Positions 1 through 8,386 of a stretch of DNA of 64,000 nt are shown here, in pieces. Position 1 is the first letter of the stretch. Each line of letters begins with the position of its first letter. The position numbers and the translations under genes were made by a program. The stretch covers positions 1-64,000 of the forward strand of contig NZ_BOOJ01000009.1 of NCBI RefSeq assembly GCF_016863175.1. Reading direction: 5' to 3'. Source of the DNA: Paraplanobispora siamensis. Lineage in GTDB: Bacteria; Actinomycetota; Actinomycetes; Streptosporangiales; Streptosporangiaceae. The notes beneath the pieces are model-generated. The model searched no databases and was not told the origin of the DNA. It was given only the letters and a program-made list of their open reading frames with translations.

Positions 1-1168
1 CGGCGGAACGCAGTCCCCCTTCGGGAGCGCCGACCCGTCTTTCGCCGGGGCGCAGTCCCCCTTCGGGAGCGCCGATCCACCGTTCCCTCCCGGGCCGAGA
101 GCTCCTTTCGGGAACGCCGATCCGCCGTTCCCCCCCGGACCGCAGTCCCCCTTCGGGGGTGGCGATCCGTCCTTCGCCGGGGGACGACCTCCCGTCCTCG
201 GGACTCCCGCCCCGTCCTTCCCCGGCGGCCCCGACCCCTCCCGGGAGCGGGGCGGCTTCGCGGACACACCGCCGTTCCGCAGAGCGGCCGACGGCACCGG
301 GCCCACCCCGCCCACCGGCGTGCCCGCCTTCCCCCCGTTGTCCACCGGCCCCGCGGCCCCGTTCCCCCCGGGGCCCGCCGACCCGCTCTTCCCCCCGCCT
401 CCGGCGGCCCCGTCCTTCCCTCCGGGAACACCCGCGCCCGCCTCCCCGGCGGGAGCCGTGCCACCGCAGGGCAGGCCGCCCGGGGCGACCGGCCCCAGCG
501 TGTGGAACCCGCCGGAACGCTCCGGCCCTCCGGTCCCCTCACACGGACCCTTCGACCGCTTCGCGCTGCACTCCGCCGACGGACCCGGCTCGCTCGAACG
601 CTTCGCGGTCAATCCCGCGGAGGAGACCGGACCGTTCGACCGCTTCACGAGGCGGTCCGTCGAGGACCCGGGACCGCCCGACAGCCTCCCGACCCCCGGA
701 GAGCCGGCCGTGAGCGGCGCGCTTCCCACGGTGGAGACCTCGGCGCTGGACACCGAGGACGAATATCTCCCGATCTTCGCCTCGGTCGAGTCGGGGTGGT
801 TCCGTACGATCGACCGGACGAAGACCGACAAGCAGGAGTCTTCCGCCGACGGCACCTCGGATGAGGCGTCGTCCCCGCCGGTGGAGGAGTGGTCGTCCCC
901 GGCGGACAGCGGCTGGCAGGCCGCCCAGGCCGCGAGCGAGCCGGTCTACGGCGCCGTGACCTCCTCCGGCCTGCCCCGGCGCACCCCCAAGGCGAACCTG
1001 GTCCCCGGCTCGGTGACACCCGCGAACCCGGCCGAGCCGCCCTCCCCGAACCCGCCACCGCCCCCGCCGGTGACCCCGGTCTCCGCCGAACGGGTGCGCA
1101 GCCGGATGGCGAGCTTCCAGCAGGGTGTGCGCAAGGCGCGCAACGAACTCCCGAACCGGGAGAGCTGA
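1..1168 (+). CDS. cvnA: CvnA-like sensor histidine kinase, C-terminal tail (partial, 5' end outside window)
   Basis: The frame is open from the first base to a TGA at 1166-1168, so only the C-terminal tail of a longer protein is present; the sensor, HAMP and ATPase parts must lie upstream. What is seen is a Pro/Gly-rich linker with four degenerate repeats of about 14-15 residues built on PFG-x-(A/G)DP (nt 2-170), an FDRF-type repeat (nt 545-660), and then three motifs shared with the two complete CvnA proteins of this window: EYLPIFASVESGWF (about nt 760-805), GLPRRTPKANLVPGS (about 967-1011) and RVRSRMASFQQGVRKAR (about 1096-1146). These shared tails are the basis for the call. DUF742 (cvnC) follows 3 bp after the stop, which is unusual because a Roadblock gene normally sits between them. 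Confidence 0.8.
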   Translation, partial: GGTQSPFGSADPSFAGAQSPFGSADPPFPPGPRAPFGNADPPFPPGPQSPFGGGDPSFAGGRPPVLGTPAPSFPGGPDPSRERGGFADTPPFRRAADGTGPTPPTGVPAFPPLSTGPAAPFPPGPADPLFPPPPAAPSFPPGTPAPASPAGAVPPQGRPPGATGPSVWNPPERSGPPVPSHGPFDRFALHSADGPGSLERFAVNPAEETGPFDRFTRRSVEDPGPPDSLPTPGEPAVSGALPTVETSALDTEDEYLPIFASVESGWFRTIDRTKTDKQESSADGTSDEASSPPVEEWSSPADSGWQAAQAASEPVYGAVTSSGLPRRTPKANLVPGSVTPANPAEPPSPNPPPPPPVTPVSAERVRSRMASFQQGVRKARNELPNRES

Positions 1169-1171
1169 GCC

Positions 1172-1585
1172 ATGACAGACCCCCATTGGAACGACCCCCG
1201 GGGCGGGGCCGACGGCTACGGCCCGCCCCACGCAGGCCCGCCGCAGGAGGAGGAGAGCTCGCTGGTGCGGATGTACGCCGTCACCGGCGGCAGGACCGCT
1301 CCACGCGGTCAGCTCGCCATGGAGGCCCTGGTCTCCTCGGCGACCTCCGGAACGCTCGGCATGTCCTTCACCCGCGAGTACCGCGCGATCAGTCAGCTGT
1401 GCCGCCAGGTCCGCTCGGTCGCCGAGGTCTCCGCCCTCCTCGGGATCCCCCTGGGCGTCGCCCGGGTCCTGATCTCCGACATGGAGTCCGAGGGCCTGGT
1501 CCGGATCTATCACCCCCAGGTCCAGGAGCGCGGCCCCGACCTCGGCCTCCTGGAACGCGTCCTCAGCGGTCTGCGCCGCCTGTGA
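1172..1585 (+). CDS. cvnC: CvnC-like DUF742 protein
   Basis: This 137-residue protein has a poorly conserved N-terminal 30 residues followed by the DUF742 core: LVRMYAVTGGRTAPRGQL, then a winged-helix-like stretch (ISQLCRQVRSVAEVSALLG, RVLISDMESEGLVRIY) ending in LERVLSGLRRL. It is a clear paralogue of the proteins at 14905-15273 and 26238-26696. DUF742 proteins act in conservons with a CvnA kinase, Roadblock protein and GTPase. Here no Roadblock gene precedes it and no GTPase follows; the next gene is on the opposite strand. In the other two loci the Ser-Gly codons of the terminal LSGLRRL carry the GTG start of cvnD; here Ser-Gly is written AGC GGT, so that start codon does not exist. Confidence 0.88.
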   Translation: MTDPHWNDPRGGADGYGPPHAGPPQEEESSLVRMYAVTGGRTAPRGQLAMEALVSSATSGTLGMSFTREYRAISQLCRQVRSVAEVSALLGIPLGVARVLISDMESEGLVRIYHPQVQERGPDLGLLERVLSGLRRL

Positions 1586-1645
1586 CGTCCCTTCCCCTTC
1601 TCCCCGGCGACCCCCGTCCCCGGCCTGCCCGCCGTACGGCGGCGG

Positions 1646-2602
1646 CTACTGGGCCAGCCACCACCGGGCGGCGATGAGTTCGGCGACCAGGGTCTCGGTC
1701 AGCAGGGAGACGTCGGGGTCGTGGTCGTGGCGGTAGCGGATGGCGGACTTGGCGCCGGGGAGGTCTCCGCCGACGGTCAGGACGGTGGAGCCGCGCTGGC
1801 GGATCCAGTCCATGGCCTGGTCGTCGTAGGGGGAGCCGGGGAACACCAGGGCGCGGTAGTCGAGGGTCTTGGTGAGGTAGACGTCGACGTGGGACCAGTC
1901 GCCCGTCTCGCAGGCGGTGGCCGCCCGGCGGGGACCCTCGCGGACCATCAGGGCCGACTGCTCGGCCGAGGACAGGCGCTCGGCGGGGGCGAGGGTGTAG
2001 ACGCCGTCCGGGCCGTCGAGCAGGTCCGCCGCGGACTCCAGCCACTCGCCGCGCCGGTCCAGCAGGTCCGAGGTCGCCTCCGCGGCGCGGTACAGCAGCG
2101 CGGGCACGTCCGTGTCGGTGCGGGTCAGGCGGTTGCGCAGGGACATCAGCAGGGCGATCGTGTGCTGGAACGTACGGCAGGCCACGCCGCCGCGCTCCTC
2201 GCCGGCGAGCATCGGGACCACCAGGTCGGCGTTCTCGGTGATCGGGGACCCGGGCCGGTTGGTCATGGCCAGCACCGGGGCCCGGTCGCGATAGCGGGCC
2301 ACCGCGTCCAGGGTCTCCCGGCTGCCGCCGGTGGCGGAGATGGCGACGACCAGGGTGTCCGGGGTCGCGGGGTAGGAGGCCGTGGCGGAGGCGTACTCGG
2401 CGACCGCGTCGAAGCCCGCGGCCCGCAGGTGGAGCGCGGCGACCCGGGCCGCGTAGCGGGAGCTGCCCATGCCGAGGAAGACCACCCGCCTGATGCCGTC
2501 CGGGACCGCCTCGAACGGGTCGGCGGCCTCCAGGGCGTCGGCGAGTTCGGACAGGGCGGCCGGTTTGGCCTCCAGGTCGGCGAGATACAGCTCGGCGTTC
2601 AC
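1646..2602 (-). CDS. SIS-domain sugar isomerase/deaminase-like protein
   Basis: This 318-residue protein starts with GTG at 2602, preceded by a good GAAGGAG site. It carries two SIS (phosphosugar-binding) half-domains: VVFLGMGSSRYAARVAA near residues 40-56 and VVAISATGGSRETLDAV near 85-101, with a second, more degenerate half in the C-terminal part. The glutamine amidotransferase domain of GlmS is absent, so it resembles the isomerase half of GlmS or AgaS/FrlB-type deaminases, which act on phosphorylated amino sugars or fructosamines. It lies 36 bp downstream of a kinase gene on the same strand, so the pair probably phosphorylates an (amino) sugar and then isomerises or deaminates it. The substrate is inferred only. 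Confidence 0.75.
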   Translation of the reverse strand: MNAELYLADLEAKPAALSELADALEAADPFEAVPDGIRRVVFLGMGSSRYAARVAALHLRAAGFDAVAEYASATASYPATPDTLVVAISATGGSRETLDAVARYRDRAPVLAMTNRPGSPITENADLVVPMLAGEERGGVACRTFQHTIALLMSLRNRLTRTDTDVPALLYRAAEATSDLLDRRGEWLESAADLLDGPDGVYTLAPAERLSSAEQSALMVREGPRRAATACETGDWSHVDVYLTKTLDYRALVFPGSPYDDQAMDWIRQRGSTVLTVGGDLPGAKSAIRYRHDHDPDVSLLTETLVAELIAARWWLAQ

Positions 2603-2638
2603 ATGCGCTCCTTCACGTCGGGGGTGCGGTCGTGTCTC

Positions 2639-3733
2639 TCAGGCATACCAGGACCGCAGCACGCCCATGGGTGCGTACCGCCAGCGTGGCAGATGTTTGG
2701 CGGCGTAGATGAGCTCGCGGCATTCTTGCTCCACGGCGAAGGCCCGCAGCAGCCCGTCGTGGAGCAGATCCGCGTGACCGCGCTCGCGCAGGCGCCGCCT
2801 GTAGGCGTCCTCCAGCGAGCCGACCGCCTGCGCCGCCCAGCGCCCGATCGCGGCGGGGTCGGCGTCGCGGCGTCTGACGGCCACCTGGCCGGCGTGCTCC
2901 AGGCTGGTGGTGAGCTGGGCGAGGTCGCGGGCGGCCGGCTGGTGGCGGTCGGTGTCGGAGACCGTCGGGTTGCCGTCGAAGTCGATCACCGCGTACCCCT
3001 CCCGCCACCGGAGGATCTGACCGACGTGCAGGTCGCCGTGGATGCGGATCAGCGGGGTCGCCCCGGGATCCTCCAGGGCGCCGAAGTCGCGCTCCATGCG
3101 GTCCGCGCGGGCGGCCAGCCACCGGCCGTCCTCGCCGCCGGTCAGCTCCAGCGCCTCGCGCAGCGCGGTCCGGGCGCGGGCGGGCCACGGGTTCGGTGAG
3201 ACGGGCGGGAGCCGTACCGGGTCGGGGAAGGCCGGGGACGGGGTGGCCAGGGCGGCGTGCAGATCGGCGGCGAGGAGTCCCAGATCGGCGGCGAAGGCGG
3301 TACGGCCGGCGGCGGCCTCGTCCACGCACCACTCCCAGCCGTCGCGGGCGTCCGGCAGGTAGGCGGTCACCAGCGCCAGCAGCTCCCCGCCGCGGGAGAT
3401 CGCCGCGTACGGCGCCGCCGTGGCGGTGAAGCCCACCGCGGTCAGGTGGGCGAACGCCTCGGGGGTCGGCTGGGGGAGCGGGGCGGGCGGGGTGAGCCAC
3501 TTGACGATGACGCTCTCGCCGACGACGACGGAATGATTCGTCTGGTCCACATCGAAGCCCCGTTCAGCGGCTCCGGGGGACGTCTCGGGGAGCGGGTGGA
3601 AGTGCCGTACGACGTACGGCGGAGGGATCTCCGAGGTCAGGGCCACCAGGAGATCGACGGTCCGTCCGTCGCCGGCGCGGGGCACGGTGCCCAGCCGCTC
3701 CCATATTGAAGATCGGTTCAACAGACAGATCAA
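2639..3733 (-). CDS. Aminoglycoside-phosphotransferase-fold kinase, maltokinase/glucosamine-kinase-like
   Basis: The 364-residue protein shows the APH/maltokinase fold: a Lys-containing segment SVIVKWLTPP near residue 95, the catalytic-loop motif IRIHGDLHVGQILRW near residues 225-240, and the metal-binding YAVIDFDGNPT just after it. The overall pattern, with HGDLHVGQ and a following DFDG, is that of actinobacterial maltokinases and the related glucosamine kinases. Cotranscription with the SIS gene downstream (36 bp) fits an amino-sugar kinase followed by a phospho-sugar isomerase/deaminase. The N-terminus is uncertain: the most upstream ATG is given, but internal GTG codons (for example before PRAGDGRTVD) are possible. 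It is divergent from the ABC transporter beginning at 3863. Confidence 0.65.
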   Translation of the reverse strand: MICLLNRSSIWERLGTVPRAGDGRTVDLLVALTSEIPPPYVVRHFHPLPETSPGAAERGFDVDQTNHSVVVGESVIVKWLTPPAPLPQPTPEAFAHLTAVGFTATAAPYAAISRGGELLALVTAYLPDARDGWEWCVDEAAAGRTAFAADLGLLAADLHAALATPSPAFPDPVRLPPVSPNPWPARARTALREALELTGGEDGRWLAARADRMERDFGALEDPGATPLIRIHGDLHVGQILRWREGYAVIDFDGNPTVSDTDRHQPAARDLAQLTTSLEHAGQVAVRRRDADPAAIGRWAAQAVGSLEDAYRRRLRERGHADLLHDGLLRAFAVEQECRELIYAAKHLPRWRYAPMGVLRSWYA

Positions 3734-3759
3734 ACTTCCAATGTGACGATGTCATGAAA

Positions 3760-3792
3760 AGTGTTGCCGATGTTGATGTTGCCTGCAACACT
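3760..3792. promoter_or_regulatory. Inverted repeat in divergent promoter region (candidate operator)
   Basis: AGTGTTGC at 3760-3767 is exactly mirrored by GCAACACT at 3785-3792 with a 17-bp spacer. The repeat lies between the kinase/SIS operon (minus) and the ABC transporter operon (plus), so one regulator could control both. The surrounding 100 bp is distinctly AT-richer than the flanking genes, as expected for a promoter. The regulator is unknown; the TetR gene at 7656-8264 is one candidate. Confidence 0.45.
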
Positions 3793-3862
3793 CCTGCTTT
3801 GGTCTGTCGTGTCCCCATCGTCGGACCGCTCCATAAATCTGAATTTTGAAGGAGTAGCGGCC

Positions 3863-4987
3863 GTGTCCCGTTCCCGGTACAGCCGTCGTCTTCCGGCTGC
3901 CGCTCTGGTTGCCGGTCTCGCGCTCGCGGTCTCGGCGTGTGGCGGAGAGGCCGCCGACACCGCCGCGCCCGCCGCCAGCGCCTCGTCCGCCCAGCTCGAC
4001 CCCAACGCGGACCTTTCCAAGCAGAGTGTCACGATCTCGGTCTGGGACGGGTACACGCCCAAGGAGCTGCCGCAGCAGGTCAAGGAGAAGCTCAAGACCG
4101 AGCTGAAGGTGACCCTGCACGACACCAACGAAACGATCATGGGCAAGCTCACCTCGGGTGCCGACACCGGTCTCGACGTGGCCTTCGTCTCCGGCCAGTA
4201 CGCCCAGGCCCTCAACGAGGCCGGGCTGCTGGAGCCCATCCACCCCGAGCTGGTGCCGAACCTGGCCAACCTGTTCCCCGAGGCCAAGGAGCTGGCCTAC
4301 GACAAGGGCAATGTCTTCTCCGTCCCCTACACCTGGGGCACGACCGGCATCTGCTACCGCACCGACCTGCTGAAGACGCCGCCGACGAGCTGGAACGACC
4401 TGCTCGACCCGCCGGCCGAGGCCAAGAAGAAGGTCACCATGATGACCACCGAGCGCTGGCTGGCCCTGCCCGCCATCAAGGCGCTCGGCTACTCGGTCAA
4501 CACCCGCAGCGACGAGGAGCTGGCCAAGGTCAAGGAGAAGCTCCTGGCCGCCAAGGCGAACCTGCTGGCCTACGACGACACGACCTTCGGCGAGCGCCTG
4601 AAGAAGGGCGAGGCCGTGATGGTCGAGGCGTGGGACGGCTGGTGCCCGGCCGGTGAGAAGAACATCGACTTCGTGGTCCCCAAGGAGGGCAGCGACCTCT
4701 GGGTGGACACGATGGTCGTCCTGAAGTCCTCCAAGAACAAGGAGGCCGCGCACGCGTTCATCAACTACATCCTGGACCCGCAGGTCCACGGCTGGGCCGC
4801 CTCGAACATCCTGTACAGCGTGCCCAACAAGGCCGCGATGGACATCGTCGACGCCGACCTGAAGGCCAAGACCCCGTCGCTGCAGATGACGCCGGCGCAG
4901 CTGCTCCAGGGTGAGTCGATCATCGACCTGGGCGAGGACTCGCAGAAGTTCACCCGCCTGGCGACCGAGGTCGCGGCGCAACAGTGA
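3863..4987 (+). CDS. Polyamine-type ABC transporter substrate-binding lipoprotein (PotD-like)
   Basis: The start is GTG at 3863, chosen because GAAGGAG lies 8 bp upstream and it gives a compact signal peptide (SRSRYSRRLP, hydrophobic LVAGLALAV, lipobox VSAC), so the mature protein is a membrane-anchored lipoprotein. The 374-residue product has the layout of the spermidine/putrescine binding family: TISVWDGYTPKE near the mature N-terminus, GTTGICYRTDLLKTPPTSW near the middle, and a MVEAWDGWCPAG segment. It overlaps the first permease by 4 bp (ATGA-type GTGA overlap) and heads a four-gene transporter operon. The ligand could be a polyamine or another cationic or amino compound; the neighbouring aldehyde dehydrogenase favours an amine. 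Confidence 0.82.
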   Translation: MSRSRYSRRLPAAALVAGLALAVSACGGEAADTAAPAASASSAQLDPNADLSKQSVTISVWDGYTPKELPQQVKEKLKTELKVTLHDTNETIMGKLTSGADTGLDVAFVSGQYAQALNEAGLLEPIHPELVPNLANLFPEAKELAYDKGNVFSVPYTWGTTGICYRTDLLKTPPTSWNDLLDPPAEAKKKVTMMTTERWLALPAIKALGYSVNTRSDEELAKVKEKLLAAKANLLAYDDTTFGERLKKGEAVMVEAWDGWCPAGEKNIDFVVPKEGSDLWVDTMVVLKSSKNKEAAHAFINYILDPQVHGWAASNILYSVPNKAAMDIVDADLKAKTPSLQMTPAQLLQGESIIDLGEDSQKFTRLATEVAAQQ

Positions 4988-5859
4988 CACGTTCCACCGT
5001 CTCCGGCGCGGCCGCGGCATCGCGGTCGCGCCGGTCGCGTGCGCTGGGACGGTTGATCTTCCTCGGTCCCGGCCTGACCTACCTGATCGTTCTTCTGCTG
5101 ATCCCGCTGGCCCTGGTCCTGAGCTACACGCTGTTCCGCAGGGGCCGCTTCGGCGGGGTCGTCTACGAGGCGACCGGGGAGAACTTCACCCGGTTGTTCG
5201 ACCCGCTCTATCTCGACGTCATCCTGAGCTCGCTGCGGCTGGCCACGATCGCCACGGTGATCGCGCTGCTGGTCGGGTACCCGACGGCGTACCTGATCGC
5301 GATGCTCCCCCGCAAGTGGAAGACGGTCGCGCTGGTCGCGATCGTGCTGCCGTTCTGGACGAACTTCCTGGTCCGCATCTACGCCTGGATCGTGCTGCTC
5401 AGCGGCCCGGGGCTGGTCAACTCCACGCTGGGCGAGCTGGGACTGGGCCCGTTCGAGTTCCTGTACAACCAGGGCACGATCGTCACCGGCCTGGTCTACT
5501 CCTACCTGCCGCTGATGGTGCTGCCGCTGTACGCCGCGATCGAGAAGCTCGACCCGCAGCTCCGCGAGGCCTCGGCCAACCTCGGCGCCCGGCCCGCCCG
5601 CACGTTCGTCTCGGTCACGCTGCCGCTGACCCTGCCGGGCGTGGTCACCGGGTGCCTGTTCGTCTTCGTGCCGAGCTTCGGCAACTTCATCATCCCCGAG
5701 CTGCTCGGCGGCGGCCGTTCGATCATGGTCGGCAACCTGATCAGGGACCAGTTCCTCAAGGCGCGCGACTGGCCGTTCGGCTCGACGCTCGCGCTGGCGC
5801 TGATCGCCGTGCTGATCGTCCTGCTGCTCCTGCAGGCCTGGAGTGCCCGCCGTGCGTAG
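4984..5859 (+). CDS. ABC transporter permease (PotB-like)
   Basis: The product has 291 residues and about six membrane segments, the first at LIFLGPGLTYLIVLLLIPLA (around residue 25). A cytoplasmic EAA loop is visible in LREASANLGARPARTFVSVTLPLTLPG near residues 195-220, the contact site for the ATPase. The start overlaps the binding-protein stop by 4 bp and the end overlaps the next permease by 17 bp, so the operon is translationally coupled. This is the first of two heteromeric permease subunits of the polyamine/opine-type importer. Confidence 0.85.
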   Translation: MTRSTVSGAAAASRSRRSRALGRLIFLGPGLTYLIVLLLIPLALVLSYTLFRRGRFGGVVYEATGENFTRLFDPLYLDVILSSLRLATIATVIALLVGYPTAYLIAMLPRKWKTVALVAIVLPFWTNFLVRIYAWIVLLSGPGLVNSTLGELGLGPFEFLYNQGTIVTGLVYSYLPLMVLPLYAAIEKLDPQLREASANLGARPARTFVSVTLPLTLPGVVTGCLFVFVPSFGNFIIPELLGGGRSIMVGNLIRDQFLKARDWPFGSTLALALIAVLIVLLLLQAWSARRA

Positions 5860-6625
5860 ACCCCGCCTGCTGTACGTCCCGTTCTGGGCGACCTACCTCT
5901 TCCTGTACGCGCCCATCGCGGTGCTGGTCTTCATGTCGTTCAACTCCGGCGACTCGCCGTACTCCTTCGAGGGCTTCAGCCTGAAGTGGTACGGCGAGCT
6001 GGCCGGCAACGCCGAGATCCGCCACGGGCTGGTCAACACCCTGGTCGTCGCCCTGGGCAGCACGATCCTGGCGACCGTGCTGGGTACGCTCCTGGCCGTG
6101 GGCATGGCCCGCCACAGCAGGTCCAAGCTGCTGGACGCGGTCAGCGTGCTGCCGGCCGTACTGCCCGACCTCGTGCTGGCCATCGGACTGCTGGTCTTCT
6201 ACGGCATGATCAAGATGACCCTCGGCCTGCACTCGGTGCTGCTGGCCCACACGGTGTTCGGCATGGCGTTCGTGGCCGCGGTGGTCCGCACCCGGCTCAC
6301 CCACGCCGACACCTCCCTGGAGGAGGCCTCGCGGGACCTGGGAGCCGGTCCGGTGACGACCTTCCTGCGGATCACGCTGCCCCAGCTGACCCCCGGGATC
6401 GCCGCCGGCGCCCTGCTGGCCTTCACCCTGTCCGTCGACGAGTTCGTCATCGCGTTCTTCACCGCGGCGCCGACGGAGCCGACCCTGCCCATCGTCATCT
6501 ACTCAATGGTCCGCTTCGGGGTCACCCCCGAGATCAACGCGCTGGCCACGCTGCTGCTGGCCGTGAGCTTCACCGTGGTGATCGTGGCCCAGCGGATGAC
6601 CCGACTGACGGAGTCCCTTTCCTGA
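5843..6625 (+). CDS. ABC transporter permease (PotC-like)
   Basis: This 260-residue permease begins with a GTG inside the end of the previous gene (another GTG at 5852 is possible). It opens with a membrane segment [20 protein letters not shown] and the FxSFNSG pattern typical of PotC subunits. The EAA loop [20 protein letters not shown] lies near residues 157-176. Its stop TGA overlaps the ATG of the ATPase gene at 6625. It is the second permease half of the importer. Confidence 0.86.
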   Translation: MPAVRRPRLLYVPFWATYLFLYAPIAVLVFMSFNSGDSPYSFEGFSLKWYGELAGNAEIRHGLVNTLVVALGSTILATVLGTLLAVGMARHSRSKLLDAVSVLPAVLPDLVLAIGLLVFYGMIKMTLGLHSVLLAHTVFGMAFVAAVVRTRLTHADTSLEEASRDLGAGPVTTFLRITLPQLTPGIAAGALLAFTLSVDEFVIAFFTAAPTEPTLPIVIYSMVRFGVTPEINALATLLLAVSFTVVIVAQRMTRLTESLS

Positions 6626-7662
6626 TGCTGCAGATCACCGGTGTCAGCCGCCGCTTCGGCGACGTCACAGCGCTGGCGGACGTCTCCCTGGAGATCCGCC
6701 AGGGCGAGTTCTTCGCGCTGCTGGGCCCCAGCGGCTGCGGCAAGACCACGCTCCTGCGCATCCTGGCCGGGTTCGAGTCACCGGACTCCGGGGCCGTCAC
6801 CCTCGACGGGGAGGACCTGCTGGGCCGCCCCGCGCACCGCCGCCCGGTCAACCTGATGTTCCAGTCCTACGCCCTGTTCCCGCACATGACCGTGGCCAAG
6901 AACGTCGCCTACGGCCTGGAGCGCGAGAAGCTGCCGAAGGCGGAGGTCCGCTCGCGGGTCGCCGAGGTGCTGGAGAAGGTGGGCCTGACCTCGATGGCCG
7001 GGCGCCGGCCGCAGCAGCTGTCCGGCGGCCAGCGCCAGCGGGTCGCGCTGGCCCGCGCGATCGTCAAGCGGCCGCGGCTGCTGCTGCTGGACGAGCCGCT
7101 GTCGGCCCTGGACAAGAAGGTGCGCGCGGAGATGCAGCTGGAGCTCAAGCGGCTGCAGCACGAGGTCGGCATCACCTTCGTCGTGGTCACCCACGACCAG
7201 GAGGAGGCCATGTCGCTGGCCGACCGGATCGCGGTCTTCAGCGCGGGCCAGGTCGAGCAGGTGGACGCGCCGGTGGCGCTCTACGAGCGGCCGCGCACCC
7301 CGTTCGTCGCGGGGTTCGTGGGGGCCAACAACCTCTTCTCCGGCCGGGCGTGCTCGGTCGGCCTGGCCGCGGACGGCCTCGGGGTGCTGCCCGGCTCCTC
7401 GGACCTGCCCGACGGCACTCCGGCGCTGCTGGCCGTACGGCCCGAGCGGCTGCGGCTGGACGGCGGCCAGAACGGGGAAGGGGTGCTGAAGGGCGAGGTC
7501 GCCGACGTGAGCTTCTACGGCGGCGTGTCGCACGTCTCGGTCACCGTGCCGGGCCGCGCGGAGCCGGTCCTGGCGGCCACCCAGGGGGCCACGCCGATCC
7601 GGGCCGGTGCGCGGGTGAGCCTGTCGTGGGCGGCGGGGGACGGGGTCCTGGTGCCTCAATGA
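6625..7662 (+). CDS. ABC transporter ATP-binding protein (PotA-like)
   Basis: The start is the ATG at 6625 that overlaps the upstream stop. The 345-residue protein has Walker [10 protein letters not shown] at residues 34-42, signature [14 protein letters not shown] near 132-145, Walker [13 protein letters not shown] near 152-163, and the H-loop [10 protein letters not shown]. The C-terminal 110 residues form the TOBE-type regulatory region of importer ATPases. Together with the binding protein and two permeases it completes a D-B-C-A operon. Its last 7 bp overlap the end of the convergent TetR gene. Confidence 0.88.
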   Translation: MLQITGVSRRFGDVTALADVSLEIRQGEFFALLGPSGCGKTTLLRILAGFESPDSGAVTLDGEDLLGRPAHRRPVNLMFQSYALFPHMTVAKNVAYGLEREKLPKAEVRSRVAEVLEKVGLTSMAGRRPQQLSGGQRQRVALARAIVKRPRLLLLDEPLSALDKKVRAEMQLELKRLQHEVGITFVVVTHDQEEAMSLADRIAVFSAGQVEQVDAPVALYERPRTPFVAGFVGANNLFSGRACSVGLAADGLGVLPGSSDLPDGTPALLAVRPERLRLDGGQNGEGVLKGEVADVSFYGGVSHVSVTVPGRAEPVLAATQGATPIRAGARVSLSWAAGDGVLVPQ

Positions 7663-8264
7663 GACGTCTTCAGCGGGTTGCCCGTGGCCGTCCGGGCGTA
7701 GGCGAGGATGAGGTCGACCGCCTCATCAGGGCCGATAACCGGGTGGCGGGCCGTTATGCGGTAACCGTACGCATCCTCGAGCGCGACCAGGTTGCGCGCG
7801 ATGACCAGAGAGTCGTCGGTCAGCGTGAAGGTCCCCAGCGCGCCGCCCGTCTCCAGAATGCTCTGGTACATGGCGACCTGCCGGTCGTAGAGCGTGGTGA
7901 GCAGCAGCGCGTACATGCGGTTGCGGGCGGCGGCGCCGCCCAGCTCGTTGAGCAGCCGTACGTCCGGATCGTCCGGGCCGTGGGGCAGGCCGGAGCGGAT
8001 GGTCACGACGAGCTTCTCGGCCGGGTCGCGCATGCCGCTGATGCGCTTGAGCCGCAGCTCGTAGAAGCGCTCCATGCCCGCGTGGTGGGCGTCCACCAGC
8101 AGTTCGCTGAGGTTGGGGTAGTGGTAGAGCACGGCGCCGGAGGTCAGTCCCGCCTCCTCGGCGACGTGGTTGAGCCCCACACCCTCGGTGCCGTGCCTGA
8201 TGATGGCGCGGCGTGCCGCATCGATGAGATCCACGCGCCGGTCCGTCCGGCTCTTGCGCGTCAT
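7656..8264 (-). CDS. TetR-family transcriptional regulator
   Basis: The protein is 202 residues long, normal for TetR. The N-terminal helix-turn-helix spans about residues 10-55, with [20 protein letters not shown] and the recognition region [19 protein letters not shown]. The rest is an all-helical ligand domain. It is convergent with the transporter operon (7-bp overlap) and divergent from the glycosyltransferase gene at 8387. The 122-bp divergent gap contains a direct repeat AGTGAC at 8308 and 8319 that might be an operator. Likely targets are the glycosyltransferase/ALDH genes, the transporter, or itself; the ligand is unknown. Confidence 0.85.
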   Translation of the reverse strand: MTRKSRTDRRVDLIDAARRAIIRHGTEGVGLNHVAEEAGLTSGAVLYHYPNLSELLVDAHHAGMERFYELRLKRISGMRDPAEKLVVTIRSGLPHGPDDPDVRLLNELGGAAARNRMYALLLTTLYDRQVAMYQSILETGGALGTFTLTDDSLVIARNLVALEDAYGYRITARHPVIGPDEAVDLILAYARTATGNPLKTSH

Positions 8265-8386
8265 ATTCCCCCGTCCGTCCCTACTGACGATTTATGCCGG
8301 GGTCCATAGTGACCGCTCAGTGACATTTCCGCTAGATCAAGATTTAAACCCGTATTCAAAAACAAGTTGCCAGACCTGGAGTCAGG

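Noticed and set aside
8308-8324. TetR operator from the repeated AGTGAC.
   Set aside because: TetR sites are normally inverted repeats; this is a direct repeat with 11-bp spacing, so it was only mentioned and not called.
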